DNA of 64,000 bases, taken from contig MNCI01008086.1 in assembly GCA_015680685.1 (NCBI GenBank), positions 252,879-316,878 of the forward strand, given 5' to 3'. The notes beneath the pieces were generated by a model that worked only from the letters and a program-made list of their open reading frames with translations, did no database searches and was not told the origin of the DNA. Position numbers and translations under genes: made by a program. This stretch comes from Gnetum montanum. Its lineage: Eukaryota; Streptophyta; Gnetopsida; Gnetales; Gnetaceae. Positions 22,216-34,148 of this stretch are shown here, in pieces (within the stretch, counting starts at the first letter, position 1; every line of letters starts with the position of its first letter).

Positions 22216-22890
22216 CTTCTCGATGAGACAAAGTTTAAGATGCAAACACCTTACTTACTATTATTGTGTGAATGTGGATTATTACCTTTAGAAGTTGAAG
22301 CCATGTGTCAATTCATTACATACACTCATTGCTTGCATATCTCAAAGCAAGAAAAATTCTCTAAATCAATTCTTGAGGATTTATGAGATCATTATTGGTA
22401 TTTTCAAAGAATGCAATGGTTGAGAAAATGGGATATCTCTTAGGAGGAAGTGTACCAAAATCCTAAGAATATTGGCCAACTAGTCAAGTAGAAGTTTTTA
22501 ACATAGTTGTGATCTAATGTAAAAGGCAAGAAACAATTTTATTCATATCACATTACATCTAATAAACTAGATGCATAAGCTCACTATCTCTCAAATACTA
22601 TTTCAATCAAGTATTGAAGTGCCATCAACAAGATTCACTTACGTTTAGATTATTTTAGAATTGAAAGTGGAAGATAGATTCAACTCCCTCAAGAAGAAAG
22701 CACCTATAGGTTGTGAAGGTCAAGAGTCCTTGAAGATGAGTTACATGTGTTTCTTTTTTGTGTTGTGACTACTCATTTGAGACAATGTTATAATGTTTCA
22801 ACAAAAAATTTGTATGATTTGCTTCTATTGTCCCTAGTATTACATAGTCAATTTGTATAGTTTGTCTTATTTTTTCATGAAAATGTAATA
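22216..22890 (+). mobile_element. LINE remnant, right piece (C-terminal part)
   Basis: Continues the LINE frame cut by element G: TPYLLLLCECGLLPLEVEAM (about 22240-22300) matches the usual TPY...E.GRLPLE block of plant LINE proteins. Further on, RIESGR and LEDELHVFLFC (about 22650-22760) match the C-terminal block that normally reads E.GR...VEDE.H.L..C. Stops are frequent. It grades into an AT-rich 3' end near 22890. Confidence 0.7.
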
Positions 22891-24640
22891 TCTATCTCAT
22901 AGATCCTATGGGTCTTTAGAAATAATAAAGCTTCAACTTTAGTTTCATATTGTTAATACTATTTATTGGAGGCCACCAAGAATAATGACTTTGAAAGTCG
23001 TCAAGATTAATTTCATATAAATTCCAAGAATGATATTCTTTGACATTATGCCATCATTTTCAAATTTATTGGAAGATATAAGAGCCTTTTATTTAAATTT
23101 AACATTAGAAAAAAACTATGTTACTTCAATGCATTACTACCTACCTTGAGAACAATCAATATTCCATTAGAAAAATATATCCATCTAAGATTTTCCAACC
23201 TTCATTATCTTATAATGATTTGACAATAAATTTTTCTACGAAAAGATGGCCTTGAACTTCCAAGGAAGGAATTTTTAAACCATCATACTCCTTAAATTAT
23301 TTGTAGTTGTTCCAAGCCACATGATTAAAACTGTACAATCATTATAGTTTCTCTATAAATGACATTGTAATAAGTTTACTAGATAGCAAAAGAGGTTTGG
23401 CTACCCACTTAAAATTCTTTGCTTTCAACTTGTCCTTCACTCTTTGCCACATTTGTATGAGAATATTTGTAAGAGTCAAAGAAATTCCCAAATCTACAAG
23501 ATTATTAGTAGGTGATTGCCATTAAATATTGAGCATGTAAGTCTAGGAAGGTTTATCATTAAGTTAGAACGAATGGATAGGCTTTTTAGTTAGCTAATTT
23601 TAAATTCAAAGGCATGATAATATAATTCAATGAAAATCAACTTCTATAGTTAATAGAAATGTGTTATCAACAACTTAACTATGACAGATCATCTCACAAA
23701 TGAGTAGTGAAGTACTCCTAATTCTCAACCATATGAATCTATGAGCATAACTCCACCAATGCTAATCCCAAGCCTAGATATGAAAAGACCAACGTTAGAA
23801 TTAGGTTGGCAGCTGGTTGTAAAACCTTGTTAAATCTCATGCATGAGTTTCTTTTTTTAGATTTTACAGATGCTCGGACATTCACCAAATGTGATGTGAA
23901 ATAGTTAGATGATTGAAGATAATTTGAAGAAACCACAAAAAAAATAAAGATATAGCTCTTCATAAAGGTAAATGGTGAAAAAGAACTCATGTAGTTAACC
24001 CCATTTTGTTAGGACAAGGCTAGGATGATGATGAATCTATGAAAGTATATGTGGTATACTTGATTGAATTTGTGGTAGGCTAGGATCTACTATTGCTTAT
24101 TTCAATTAGAAGTTATCTTCCCAACTAACCCTTGTAGTTGTCATAATGTATGGTTAGGTGTAATTGAGGCATCTAGTAAATTGTATTATTAACCTAAATT
24201 ATTAATAATGAAAGACATAGTAAATTTTGAAATCAATAATAAATGTAAAAAAAATATGATACTCTAGAAAAAAAATAAAAGAATATATAAATCCTAGGTA
24301 CATTGAGTAACCATTCCATCCACCTACCAATAACTTCTTGGATGTTATACATGATATATTGAGCAAAACAAGTTAAGTGTCTAAGCCATCAAAGTCTCGA
24401 TGTACTTAATCTACAATATTAGTTGTAAACATAAAAGTAAACACTATTGCTAATTATTTTAATGATTTATATAAATCACTAAAACATAAATGCAATGAAA
24501 TATAAATCGTTCTTTCCCAAATTCTTGCTTTATTGATTAGAAGTTGTCAAAACAAAATGATCCAAGTCTAATATATTAAAAGTCCACAAAGTTAAATATT
24601 TAAGGAAGGAATGGTGTAATAGATTTAATATTTTATTTTA
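22891..24640. other. AT-rich intergenic DNA, no gene recognised
   Basis: Long AT-rich sequence with no convincing open frame. The one recognisable item is a short gypsy LTR-end remnant at about 23696-23765. Confidence 0.5.
23696..23765 (-). repeat. Probable remnant of a gypsy LTR end
   Basis: ATGAGTAGTGAAGTACTCCT followed by TCTCAACCATATGAAT resembles the plus-strand start of the element E LTR (TGATGAGCAGCGAGGTACCC, then GCTCAACCATATGAAT). Only about 60-70 bp is recognisable, so it is a truncated relic. Confidence 0.45.
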
Positions 24641-24726
24641 AATCATTTAGACCATTTTATGAAGCAAGTTTTGAAAGGGGATTCCAGATTGATTTGAAAT
24701 GGAAACGATTTTCTATTTGAGAGATC

Positions 24727-25334
24727 GAGGGTTTCAGAATATTCACCTGCAATTCATTAAATAAATTTTTAGGCTGAAAACCAACGTGGGAGGAGTTTGC
24801 ATGGCAGAAATGGTTCACGACGGATTCTTGATTGCATTTGCTACCGATGGCACACATCCCATCTTTCCCCGTAATGCAATGGTGATTTTCAGAGAAAAAT
24901 TGAGATTGGTCTCATCAAAATTCTTCTCCCGTGATGATGAGCTTAGTACCATAAAATAGACCAGAGACAGACTCGTTGTGGTTACGAAGAGAAAAGTTTA
25001 TGTTTACTGTGTTGAAGACGTGGGTATAGAGCTTTTAGAGGAGGTTTTTGCGGTCTGTAATTCATATGTATTGCGTGCAGTTTTCTAGTTTAAAAATAAT
25101 GGCGTTATTATTTTTCCTGGTTCTCCCAAGGGTGAGGTCAGAGTGGATAGCATTACCGAGAATAAATGTCTGAACATTGCTGCACATAACTCAGAATTGG
25201 CCTCTCTTGCCTTGACCTTTGGTGGAAATTTGGTTGCCACTGCAAAAGGCACTCTCATCAGGATTTTTAGCACTGATAATAGTGATAAAGTGCATGAGTT
25301 TTGTTTGGGTACATTTAAAGCAGAGATAACATAG
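24727..25334 (+). pseudogene. PROPPIN / ATG18-like WD-repeat protein fragment, copy 1
   Basis: Reads GFRIFTCNS, then after a shift GGVCMAEMVHDGFLIAFA, then RDRLVVVTKRKVYVY and, near the end, SLALTFGGNLVATAKGTLIRIFST. These match the order of blades in ATG18/WIPI proteins, which bind phosphoinositides during autophagy; the GTLIRIF block is the clearest. The lipid-binding FRRG region, normally just before the DR.VVV block, is not recognisable. Two in-frame TAG codons and one frameshift break it. No introns are visible, which may mean a processed copy or just one exon. A second copy lies at 61335-61735. Element D inserted 186 bp after its end. Confidence 0.7.
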
Positions 25335-25520
25335 CAAGCGAAGTTGTCAATGCAGCAAATAGTAGCATGACACGATATTGTTGGAATTCCTTTTATGAAC
25401 AGTCGCCAGATGTACTGCAAAGTATGCGCACTGCATTTGTGTATCTTGAAGTTGCAGCAAAACAACCCACGTGATTTCATTGTGTGTGGTAAGTTGATGG
25501 GAGGAGTTGGTAGAATTAAA

Positions 25521-26114
25521 TGTAACAATGAATTAGCAGTTTATTATTTGCGAACTACACTTTCTGTTTCTACTGTCTTTACTGTCGGATAGTTTTAGAA
25601 TTTTCCCCGGTGAACTACACTTTCTGTTTCTACTGTCGGATAGTTTTAGAATTTTTCCTGGAGATGAGATAAGACTTATAAACTTGTTGTGAAGATCTAT
25701 CTCAGTTAACAATGTGATAGCTTTGGACAGCAACATGACAGTTTTTGTTGCAATCCATCCGTTCCAACCGATTCATTATTATCTGGAAATGGTCTCATAT
25801 TTTTCTAATAAATGGTAACTGATTCTTGGACCTTCTGACTTCTTGATGGGAGAACAAGGCACGAGGAATCAATTGCAGTGTCCCTTTCACAGTCGCTTAC
25901 AGTCTGCATACACCATCACCGAAGAGCGCCCATGTGAAAGAAGATCCGGAACATTTAGGCATCAATGACATCAATGGCTGTAGGTCAGTTCGATCTGTTT
26001 TTTCAGATTGATTTGTGCATTTTTGTTTCATGCACATTTGTAGATTAAGAGATCTATTTTTACATGCTTCCGCTTGTGCAATCCGGTTTTGATGCACTAG
26101 AAAGATTTCTAACA
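25521..26114 (+). repeat. Element D 5' LTR (594 bp)
   Basis: TGTAACAATG...TTTCTAACA. Its first 130 bp contain a duplicated unit GAACTACACTTTCTGTTTCT...GGATAGTTTTAGAATTTT. The 3' LTR has the same structure. Confidence 0.95.
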
Positions 26115-26116
26115 TT

Positions 26117-26128
26117 TGGTATCAGAGC
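26117..26128 (+). other. Element D primer binding site (initiator tRNA-Met)
   Basis: TGGTATCAGAGC, the exact complement of the 3' end of plant initiator tRNA-Met, two bases after the LTR. Typical of plant copia elements. Confidence 0.95.
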
Positions 26129-27249
26129 CATAGATCTCTGCCTTGATGCTTAGTTTTGGTTTTCTGGGTTTTGCTGCATTGTTTCTGTCTGCAAATTTCT
26201 GCGATTTTTGTCTATGCATTTCGGGGTTTCTACAATTTTGTCTGCATATTTTTATGATATTAGTAGATCTAGTGAGATCTGGAACCTCGATTTATGGTGC
26301 CCCATTAGCTCAATTAAAATGAGTGCTTTAGCGTTTGGATCCTTGATTTTTCATGCTGGCCTTGGATCTGCTACACTGAGAGAATGGTGCTATCTCGGCA
26401 GTCTATCCAATTGAGGCAGTGGGTGCTGTAAGAAGAGTAAAAGATTGAATATTGCTGTTGCTATTTTTGTAAGCAATGGATGGAGTTTTATTACATGTGG
26501 TTTTCAATATGGCTATGAAAATAACGTAAACCGTTTCACACGTAAACTATTTATCATGTTGAATGTTGGCCTTGGCATATTATTTTTCCTTTTCACACTG
26601 CGCGATGCTCCAATGAGGATTTTTATTTTTCCAGTTGATTAATGATGGAACCTTTTATTTTTCGTGGTGGTATTTTTGAAATATCCTTTGACATAAAAAA
26701 AGGAATTTTACTGCAATTTGGACATCAATATAAAGTTTTGTCTATTTCAAACACTGTTTTTTGAAATTTATTTTGTCAATGCCTTAGAATCTAAGTACAG
26801 AAAAGGTCCTTGATAAATGCACTATTTTGGATATTTGAATTTAAACTGATGACCTTTGAAATATTTAATTTGCTCACATGGGTGAGTAATTTTGGCATTT
26901 GGAATGACAGTTTTAACACTACCATTTTTCGAAATAAGGATGCATTGATTTAAATGATTCATGTGGCAGAAAATATATATATAGATATATATTCCATTGT
27001 TGTTTTGAAAAATGGCAATTATGGACTCATGTTTTGGTGTTTTTCAAGCAAGAAATGATTGTAGGTTTTTTCTTGCTTGTTTAGAATTTAATTGCATTTT
27101 GTCAATATTGATTTTGATGCATAATGTAATCGTATGTATAACAAAAAAAATAAAAAAATAAAAAAAATTTGCATCATTTACTAGTGATCCTTATAATTTG
27201 TATAGTCATAGAGTGGCCACAGCATCTTTAATTATACAAAATTATAAAT

Positions 27250-27795
27250 TAAGAGTTTTGGATCACATAAGTAATTGTGATTAATCACATGTAATATAAT
27301 AGACTTTATCCCATAAGAATTTCTATTATATTTAATGTGGTCAATCAGGATGAAATGTTGAATTATTTTTCTTAATTTGCCCACAGGGATTAAGAAAAGG
27401 CATATAATTCAATAGTTTCCTCATAAGGATATATGGATCTATTTGAATTAAAATTTAGCCCACAAGCAATTTTAGGTCATTTGATTCATATCTTGCATGT
27501 TTTACATTGGTAAATGTGCCCTAAGGTATTTCATCACATATATAGTATTGTGATTAATCATCTGTCATATGATAGATTTTGTCCCACATGAATTTCCATT
27601 ATATTTACAGTGATTAATCAGGGTGAAGTATTGAATTATTTTTCTTAATTTGCCCACAGGGATTAAGAAAAGGAATATAGTTTAATAGCTTCATCATAAG
27701 GATATATGAGTCTGTTTGAATTAAAATTTAGCACACAGGCAATTTTATGTCATGTGATTCATATTTTTGCATGTTTACATTGGTACACATGTCCT
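27250..27795 (+). repeat. Tandem duplication (period about 273 bp) in the leader of element D
   Basis: TTGTGATTAATCA, CCCACAGGGATTAAGAAAAGG-type and AAGGATATATG blocks occur twice in the same order; CCCACAGGG is at 27380 and again at 27653. It lies in the unusually long (about 1.7 kb) untranslated leader between the primer site and gag. No protein is coded. Confidence 0.85.
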
Positions 27796-27845
27796 ACAAT
27801 TTATAGCCTAAAATTTAGTGACATAAGCATGTTTATTTTGCAGCT

Positions 27846-30800
27846 ATGCAACCTGTAAATTACTCTAACTTTAAATGTGACATTCCTGAATTGATGGGTG
27901 ATAATTACAAGGTGTGGAAGGAGAGAATTCTCCTTCATTTAGGATGGATGGACATTGATTATGCTATCCGTAAGGATGAACCACCTGCAGTTAATGCAAC
28001 CAGTCATCCAAATGATATTGGTCTTTATGATAAATGGGAGCGATCTAATCGTCTCTGCGTAATGTTCATAAAAACCAAGATCTCGGCTGGTATACGTGGA
28101 TCATTGGAACAGTATAACAATGTGCGCGCTTTGTTAAAAGCTATTGATGAACAATTTGAAACATCAGACAAAGCGTTGGCCAGCACCTTGATAATGAAGT
28201 TCTCATCCATGAAGCTCACTGGAATTGGTGGTGTGCGTGAGCACATCATGCACATGAGGGACATAGCGGCTCAACTAAAAACACTTGAGGTTGAGATGTC
28301 TGAATCTTTCCTTGTGCACTACATCCTAAACACGCTCCCACCGCAGTATGGACCCTTTAAGATTTCTTACAACACACATAAGGACAAATGGTCAATTAAT
28401 GAATTGATGACCATGTGTGTGCAAGAAGAGGGTAGACTTGCCATGGAAGCGAAGGAAAGTGTGCATCTGGCCATGCAAGGAAAGAATACAAAACAAGTCA
28501 ACACTAAAGGGAAGGGAAAAATCCCTCCACAAGCTGATATCAAGAAGGAATCTAGATGCTTTTTCTGTAAAAAGAAAGGGCACATAAAGAAAGATTGCCT
28601 TAAACATCAGCGATGACTTGAAAAGAAAGGTACTCAATCCTCATTTGTTTGTTTTGAATCTAATATGGTTGATGTTAGTCATAACACATGGTGGATTGAC
28701 TCCAGTTCTACAATCCATGTTACTAATTCCTTGCAGGGATTAGCAAACCTAAGGAAGCCAGTAGGAAGTGAGTCATGCATCTATTCGGGCAACAAGATGC
28801 GCTCACATGTGGAAGTGATTGGCACATGCAAATTAGTTTTAAGTAGTGGTTTTGTTTTGGATTTGGAAATGACATTTTACATTCCTTGTTTTTCAAGAAA
28901 TTTAATTTCTATATCAAGGCTTGTATCATTGGGATTTTCCTTTAACTTTTCAGATACTATGTTCAGTGTATCTTATAGATCTGAAATAGTTGGAAATGGT
29001 ACATTAACAGATGGTCTTTTTCAACTTAATTTACAAAATGACACTTCTTACACTTCTATGCATGTTCACGCTGGCATTAAGCGATGTGTTATGAATGAAG
29101 AATCCTCTATGTTATGGCATCGTAGATTAGGCCATATCTCCATTGAGAGAATCAAGCGCTTGATAACTGATGGAGTACTTAGTACTCTTGATTTTACTGA
29201 CTTTGACACTTGTGTAAACTGCATAAAGGGAAAGCATACCAATGTGTCAAAGAAAGGTACCAAGAGGAGTTTTGCCATATTAGAAATCATACATACAGAT
29301 ATTTGTAGTCCAGATATGGATGCATATGATCAACGGTATTTCATTACCTTTATTGATGACTACTCACGATACATGTATCTCTACTTGCTTCATCACAAAA
29401 ATGAAGCTTTAGATGCCTTTAAGGTATTTAAGGCTGAAGTAGAGAAACAATGCGATAAGCAAATAAAGATAGTGAGGTCTGATAGAGGTGGTGAATACTA
29501 TGGTAGATACACTGATGATGGACAAGCACCTGGTCCCTTTGCTAAGTTTCTTCAAGAGCATGGGATTGTTGCCCAATACACTATGCCTGGTTCTCCGGAC
29601 CAAAATGGTGTGGCAGAAAGAAGAAACCGAACATTATTGGACATCGTGCGGAGTATGCTTAGCAGCTCCAAGCTTCCTAAGTCTTTGTGGAATGAAGCCC
29701 TTTAGATGGCAATGTATATATTAAATCGAGTTCCAACCAAGGCTGTCTCTAAGACACCATTTGAATTGTGGAAAGGTTGGAAACCAAGTTTGTGACATAT
29801 ACGCATTTGGGGATGCCCGTTTGAGGTAAGAGTCTATAATCCACAAGAGAAGAAGCTAGACCCTAGGACCATCAATGGGTATTTCGTTGGATATGCTAAA
29901 CGGTCTAAGGGATACAGATTTTATTATCCATCACATACTACTAGGTTTGTGGAATCAAGGAATGCTAAATTTCTTGAGAATGACTTGATTAGTGGGAGTC
30001 ATCATTTCTAGAACGAAATTCCAGCGACTGATCATGCGGATGCTCAACCCTCTACTTCAAGTACTCGATTGATTGTTGTACACAACACACCTATAGAACA
30101 AATATGTGATGTACATCCACTAGTCATTGAAGTTCCACAAACTGCTGATCAAGACATGGTAGATCCAGCTGAACAATAAATACCAGTTCCTGTTGAATAG
30201 CCCATTGATCATCTTGCCCCTCAGGAGCCTGATGAACCAACATTAAGACGATCTACTAGAATAAAGCGATTAGTGATTCCTAGTGACTATATAGTGTATC
30301 TACAGGAATCTAACTACAACATAGGAGCTGAAAATGATCCCGACACATTTTCACAAGCCATGAGTTGTAAGGAATCCAACTTATGGTATGATGCCATGAA
30401 AGATGAGATGAACTCTATGTCCACTAATGGAGTCTGGGATCTTGTCAAGTTGCCCAATGGTGTTAAAGCCATAGGATCCAAATGGGTCTTCAAGACTAAA
30501 AGAGACTCCTTGGGCAACATTGAAAGATATAAGGCTAGACTTGTTGCCAAAGGGTTCACTCAGCAGGAGGGAATAGATTACATGGAGACCTTTTCTCCTG
30601 TATCTAAGAAGGACTCCCTTCGTGTGATCATGGCATTGGTAGCTCACTTTGATTTTGAACTACATCAAATGGATGTGAAAACAACATTCCTTAATGGTGA
30701 TCTAGAGGAAGAGGTTTATATGAAACAACCTGAAGGATTCTCCTCTAATGATGGTGAGCAATTGGTATGCAAGCTTAAGAAGTCTATATATGGCTTGAAA

Positions 30801-31907
30801 CAGGCCTCCCGTCAGTGGTATTTGAAATTCCATGATGTCATCACTTCATTTGGCTTTGAAGAAAACATCATGGATCAATGCATATACCAGAAGGTCAGTG
30901 GGAGTAAAATCTGTTTTCTTGTCCTCTATGTGGATGATATCCTTCTTGCAACCAATGATCATGGATTTTTATATGCGGTGAAACAATTTCTCTCTAAGAA
31001 TTTTGACATGCAGGATATGGGTGAGGCATCTTATGTCCTTGGCATTAAGATCCATAGGGATAGATCTAGATATATTCTGGGTCTATCGCAGGAAACCTAT
31101 ATTAATAAAGTTCTAGAGAGGTTTCGGATGAAAGATTGTTCACCAAGTATTGCACCCATTGTAAAGGGTGACAGGTTCAATTTGAACCAGTGCCCTATGA
31201 ATGATTTAGAGAAAAGTCACATGAGCAACATTCCATATGCTTCAGCTGTTGGAAGCCTTATGTATGCTCAGGTCTGCACACGACCTGACATTGCATTTGC
31301 TGTGGGGATGTTGGGCCGATATCAGAGTAATCCAGGTATCGACCACTGGAAGGCTGCAAAGAAAGTCATGAGGTACCTTCAAGGTACAAAGGATTACATG
31401 CTTATGTATCGACGAACTGACCATTTGGAGGTGATTGGCTACTCCGATTCAGACTTTGCTGGCTGCGTTGATTCCAGGAAATCAACATCAGGTTATGTTT
31501 TTATGCTAGCTGGAGGAGCCATCTCCTGGAGGAGTGGAAAGCAAACCTTGGTTGCTACTTCCACAATGGAGGCAGAGTTCGTTTCTTGTTTTGAGGCTAC
31601 TTCACATGGTGTATGGTTAAAGAGTTTCATATCAGGGCTTAGAATTCTGGATTCAATATCTAGGCCATTACAGATATTTTGTGACAATTCAGCTGCTGTC
31701 TTTATGGCTAAGAATAATAAGAGTGGCAGTCGAAATAAACACGTCGACATAAAGTACTTAGCCATAAGGGATCGCATTAAAGAAAATAAAGTGGTCATAG
31801 ATCATATCAGCACTGAATTAATGCTAGCTGATCCTTTGACCAAAGGAATGCCACCACGGTCATTCAAGGATCATGTCACTCGGATGGGACTTGGTTCCAT
31901 GATGTAA
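27846..31907 (+). pseudogene. Element D gag-pol polyprotein, one frame with six stops
   Basis: ATG at 27846 opens a copia gag (MQPVNYSNFKCD...) ending in a zinc knuckle CFFCKKKGHIKKDC at about 28557-28598. Protease has WWIDSSST near 28698, with Ser where Gly is usual. Integrase has HRRLGH and CVNC (29118-29223) and then SDRGGEYY and NGVAERRNRT. Reverse transcriptase has YVDD at about 30927-30938. RNase H has YSDSDFAG, CDNSAA and the tail HVDIKYL. In-frame stops fall at 28614, 29703, 29793, 30009, 30177 and 30198. Everything from 30201 to 31907 (RT and RNase H) is open. No indel shifts the frame, so decay is recent and by substitution only. Confidence 0.95.
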
Positions 31908-32182
31908 TATGTTGTACAACATTACAGTGTTAATGAAACTCTATTCAGTTGTGCGTTTTCTCATACAGTTGCGCATAAAGTCATTAGAGAACACACACAT
32001 AAGGTCGGACCGCGAATAAACATTGGGTTTATTCATACAGTTAAAGTTACCATATAAAGGAATTAACTTTGAGAAATAATACATTGTAATACATGGAAGA
32101 TACTACTCGCATTAAGAGGAACTATCGCCATGATTCATGTATTTGTTTCTTGAAAGTTGGATATTAGAATAAATATGGAGAC

Positions 32183-32194
32183 GAAGTGGGAGAT
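32183..32194 (+). other. Element D polypurine tract
   Basis: GAAGTGGGAGAT directly before the 3' LTR start TGTAAC. Confidence 0.85.
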
Positions 32195-32791
32195 TGTAAC
32201 AATGAATTAGCAGTTTATTATTTGCGAACTACACTTTTCGTTTCTAGTGTCGGATAGTTTTAGAATTTTCCCTGGTGAACTACACTTTCTGTTTCTACTG
32301 TCGAATAGTTTTAGAATTTTCCTTGGAGATGAGATAAGACTTCTAAACTTTTTGTGAAGATCTATCTCAGTTAACAATGTGATAGCTTTGGACAGCAACA
32401 TGACAGTTTTCGTTGCAATCCATTCGTTCCAACCGATTCATTATTATCTGGAAATGGTCTCATATTTTTCTAATAAATGGTAACTGATTCTTGGACCTTC
32501 TGACTTCTTGATAGGAGAACAAGGCACGAGGAATCAATTGCAGTGTAGCAATTTAGGTCCCTTTCACAGTCGCTTACAGTCTGCATACACCATCACCGCA
32601 GAGCGCCCATGTGAAAGAAGATCCGGAACATTCAGGCATCAATGGCATCAATGGCTGGAGGTCAGTTCGATATGTTTTTTCAAATTGATTTGTGCATTTT
32701 TGTTTCATGCACATTTGTAGATTAAGAGATCTGTTTCTACATGCTTCCGCTTGTGCAATCCGGTTTTGATGCACTAGAAAGATTTCTAACA
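32195..32791 (+). repeat. Element D 3' LTR (597 bp)
   Basis: Same ends and internal order as the 5' LTR. It carries an extra 12-13 bp (about TAGCAATTTAGG) near 32546 and lacks a 9-bp piece near its start. Confidence 0.95.
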
Positions 32792-33048
32792 TTAAAAACC
32801 CCTAGTAATGGCCATGTTTGAATCAAGATATGCGATAGTTACCGAAGTGGTTGCAGGAGAGCAACAGAAATGAAGGTTGTTTCAACGATTTGCAGAACGA
32901 ACTCTCGAGTACGTTAGATCTCATCCTTGTCACCAAGGACGTGGAAACATGTGCCACAAATTCCAACTAGGTGTGAATATTGTCAACTATGGTTTGTATA
33001 CAAGAGTATACAATTTTGGATACGGAAATTTCAGAACCTCAGATTCTT

Positions 33049-33144
33049 ACGGGGTTCATCCCTTCAGATATGAGAAGTATGAGGAAGCTGGAGATTCTCG
33101 ATTTAAGCAGTAATAAGTTGATAATGGTGATAATTGGTTATTAG
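33049..33144 (+). pseudogene. Leucine-rich repeat fragment
   Basis: One open stretch reads TGFIPSDMRSMRKLEILDL then SSNKL before a TAG at 33142. This is the consensus of plant extracellular LRRs (G.IP..., L..LDLS.N.L) as in receptor-like kinases and receptor-like proteins. Only about one and a half repeats are recognisable, and no kinase or membrane segment is seen. It starts about 250 bp after element D. Confidence 0.55.
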
Positions 33145-33584
33145 CAAAACTGAGAATCTGTGATCAAAGCACCCATACAGTCAAAGACAAACTATAAACT
33201 TTCCTTGAAATTCTGAAGGCAGAGAGAATGCATGATACATAAAAAAATAACCATCCTGTTGAAGGAAATTTTACTCTTAGCATCCCATGATTTGGATTCA
33301 AAAGTATCAGGTGTGATCACAAAATGAAATTAGATAAAGTAATCCGAGGGGTTAACAGCATTGTTGAAAATATTCAACTTTTTTATTGATCTCTTAGATT
33401 TAATATCAACCCACATAATTATTGGTGATGATTACGCTGGATTACATAGAGTTGCTATTTTAAAGATCCTTTATATTCTTGCATTTGACTACTTGTATGT
33501 TGTGGAGGAAAGACTGATTTCAAGCAACATTTTCAATAAATTTATTGAGCCCATCCATGGATTTCCCCAAAACTATATATTGCA

Positions 33585-34148
33585 TTGTGTTGTCATCCAA
33601 ATATTGCAAGCAGCACCTGTCACCTTCTTTCATGCCACTCAGAACTTCTGTCCTACATAATGCTGCGTCTGGACTATATTGGAATTGCCAGGCTGATAGC
33701 TACATCATTTTACCCTCCTGTTTATTACTCATTCACGTGCCATCCATATTTCAGAACATTTTATTTAGCAGTGATAACTCTGATGGGAATTGCTACAATA
33801 ATTGTATCTCTGTTGCCTATTTAACAAGAGCTGAAATTCCGCAGTTTCAGAGCTTCATTTTTTGGAATGGGTGTGTCAGGCGTTGCACCTACAATTCACA
33901 AGCTTGTCCTTTATCATGATGATCTAATGGCTTTATACACTACAACATATGTAATTTCCATGGGTTTATTTTGTGGACTTTGAAGCCCAGGTTTATGCAA
34001 CTAGGGTACCTGAACGTTGGAAGCCAGGAGATTTGATATTTCAGGTCACAACCATCAACTCTTCCATGTTCTCGTTGTTGCTGGTGCCTGCACACATTAC
34101 AAGGCTGGGCTTTTGTTTCTTCAGTGGCCTGATTCAAGAGGATGCTAA
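33585..34148 (+). pseudogene. PAQR / heptahelical (HHP4-like) membrane protein, C-terminal fragment
   Basis: Reads CHLLSCHSELLSYIMLRLDY, then ATSFYPPVYYSF, GIATIIVSLLP, FRASFFGMGVSG, YATRVPERWKPG and HQLFHVLVVAGACTHY, ending with GC and a stop at 34146-34148. These match plant HHP proteins related to adiponectin receptors; the zinc-binding histidine positions (CHLLSCH and HQLFH) are present. Defects: a TAA at 33822 and single-base shifts near 33980 and 34035. The 5' exon(s) are missing; the readable part begins just after an acceptor-like TTGCAAG at about 33610. It is a broken terminal exon, not an active gene. Confidence 0.85.

Larger units (their letters stand above)
25521..32791 (+). mobile_element. 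Element D: Ty1/copia LTR retrotransposon, complete structure
   Basis: Two LTRs (25521-26114, 32195-32791) both begin TGTAACAATG and end TTTCTAACA. The target duplication TTAAA (25516-25520 and 32792-32796) is perfect. Primer site TGGTATCAGAGC follows the 5' LTR and a purine tract precedes the 3' LTR. By eye the LTRs differ by about 20 substitutions plus two small length changes, roughly 3-4 %, so it looks younger than the gypsy elements here. Gag and pol lie in one frame with six stops but no frameshift. Protein order protease-integrase-RT-RNase H is the copia order. Confidence 0.96.

Noticed and set aside
27846-31907. Active copia element
   Set aside because: Structure is complete but six stops in gag-pol prevent a full polyprotein; it could move only with help.
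33585-34148. Functional PAQR/HHP gene
   Set aside because: An in-frame stop and two single-base shifts, and the N-terminal half is missing; called as a pseudogene.
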